The notes under the pieces: model-generated
What the model was told of the DNA's origin: nothing
Databases searched by the model: none
What the model saw: the letters and a program-made list of their open reading frames with translations, nothing else
Shown: positions 63,953 through 64,000 of the stretch, piece by piece
Numbering within the stretch: position 1 is the stretch's first letter
How the letters are laid out: each line of letters starts with the position of its first letter
Origin: Symbiodinium natans
Lineage: Eukaryota; Sar; Dinophyceae; Suessiales; Symbiodiniaceae
DNA length: 64,000 nucleotides
Assembly (NCBI GenBank): GCA_905221605.1
Contig: CAJNDS010002157.1
Span: 1,062,501 to 1,126,500, forward strand
Reading direction: 5' to 3'
Program-made: the position numbers and the translations under genes

Positions 63953-64000
63953 CCGGACTGCTTCAAGGATTTATATGGGTGGTTGTTAATATGATGGTCC

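Noticed and set aside
1-64000. True chromosome end (subtelomere/telomere)
   Set aside because: Tracts are short, in both orientations, interrupted by exons, and spread evenly across 64 kb; neither window edge is a terminal array.
1-64000. CRISPR array
   Set aside because: Repeats are telomeric 7-mers with irregular spacing, and the gene structure is eukaryotic.

Overview
This window looks like dinoflagellate nuclear DNA. Three things point there: Arabidopsis-type telomeric repeats (TTTAGGG/CCCTAAA) scattered everywhere, genes broken into very short GC-rich exons, and introns that mostly begin with GC or GA instead of GT and end in AG. A Suessiales/Symbiodiniaceae-like source is my inference. 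Long ORFs are few because exons are only 20-165 nt; most predicted ORFs are translations of telomeric repeats ([20 protein letters not shown] and similar) or of G+C minisatellites.

I rebuilt the genes by joining exon islands between telomeric tracts and checking that splice phases agree. All three multi-exon genes read from the minus strand, so this is a one-way gene array. From right to left they are: (1) an unrecognised gene with about 25 short exons (about 63.95-51.4 kb); (2) a very large gene for a 1,3-beta-glucan (callose/FKS-type, GT48) synthase, with start codon at 49763 and last recognised exon at 7267, about 42.5 kb and more than 50 probable exons, with most GT48 landmarks in order; (3) a phytanoyl-CoA dioxygenase (PhyH)-like gene, start codon at 6721, followed exon by exon to about 0.8 kb. 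A compact intronless cold-shock-domain gene (16252-16605) lies inside an intron of the glucan synthase gene, on the same strand.

Introns and spacers hold the rest: telomeric tracts and variants (8-mers TTTAGGGG, GGGCTTA and others); a TA-flanked 864-bp Tc1/mariner-like MITE sitting inside a coding exon at 22.35-23.21 kb and apparently removable as a GC-AG intron; a family of about 100-bp palindromic elements with a perfect 8-bp target duplication (17.2 kb); a 2.8-kb island of a 15-bp G+C minisatellite (42.0-44.8 kb) containing a frameshifted mitochondrial cytochrome b fragment; a triplicated 260-bp unit (50.45-51.16 kb); and a telomeric tract inserted into a 74-bp tandem repeat (24.0 kb).

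The main new observation is that telomeric DNA is the standard intron filler here and is strand-biased. In about nine of ten exons checked by eye, the tract just upstream of the exon reads CCCTAAA on the sense strand, supplying C/T-rich, CTAA-containing sequence before the 3' splice site, and many introns also start with TTTAGGG and could fold into a stem. Exon coordinates and phases were worked out by hand; family assignments rest on motif recognition, not on a database search.
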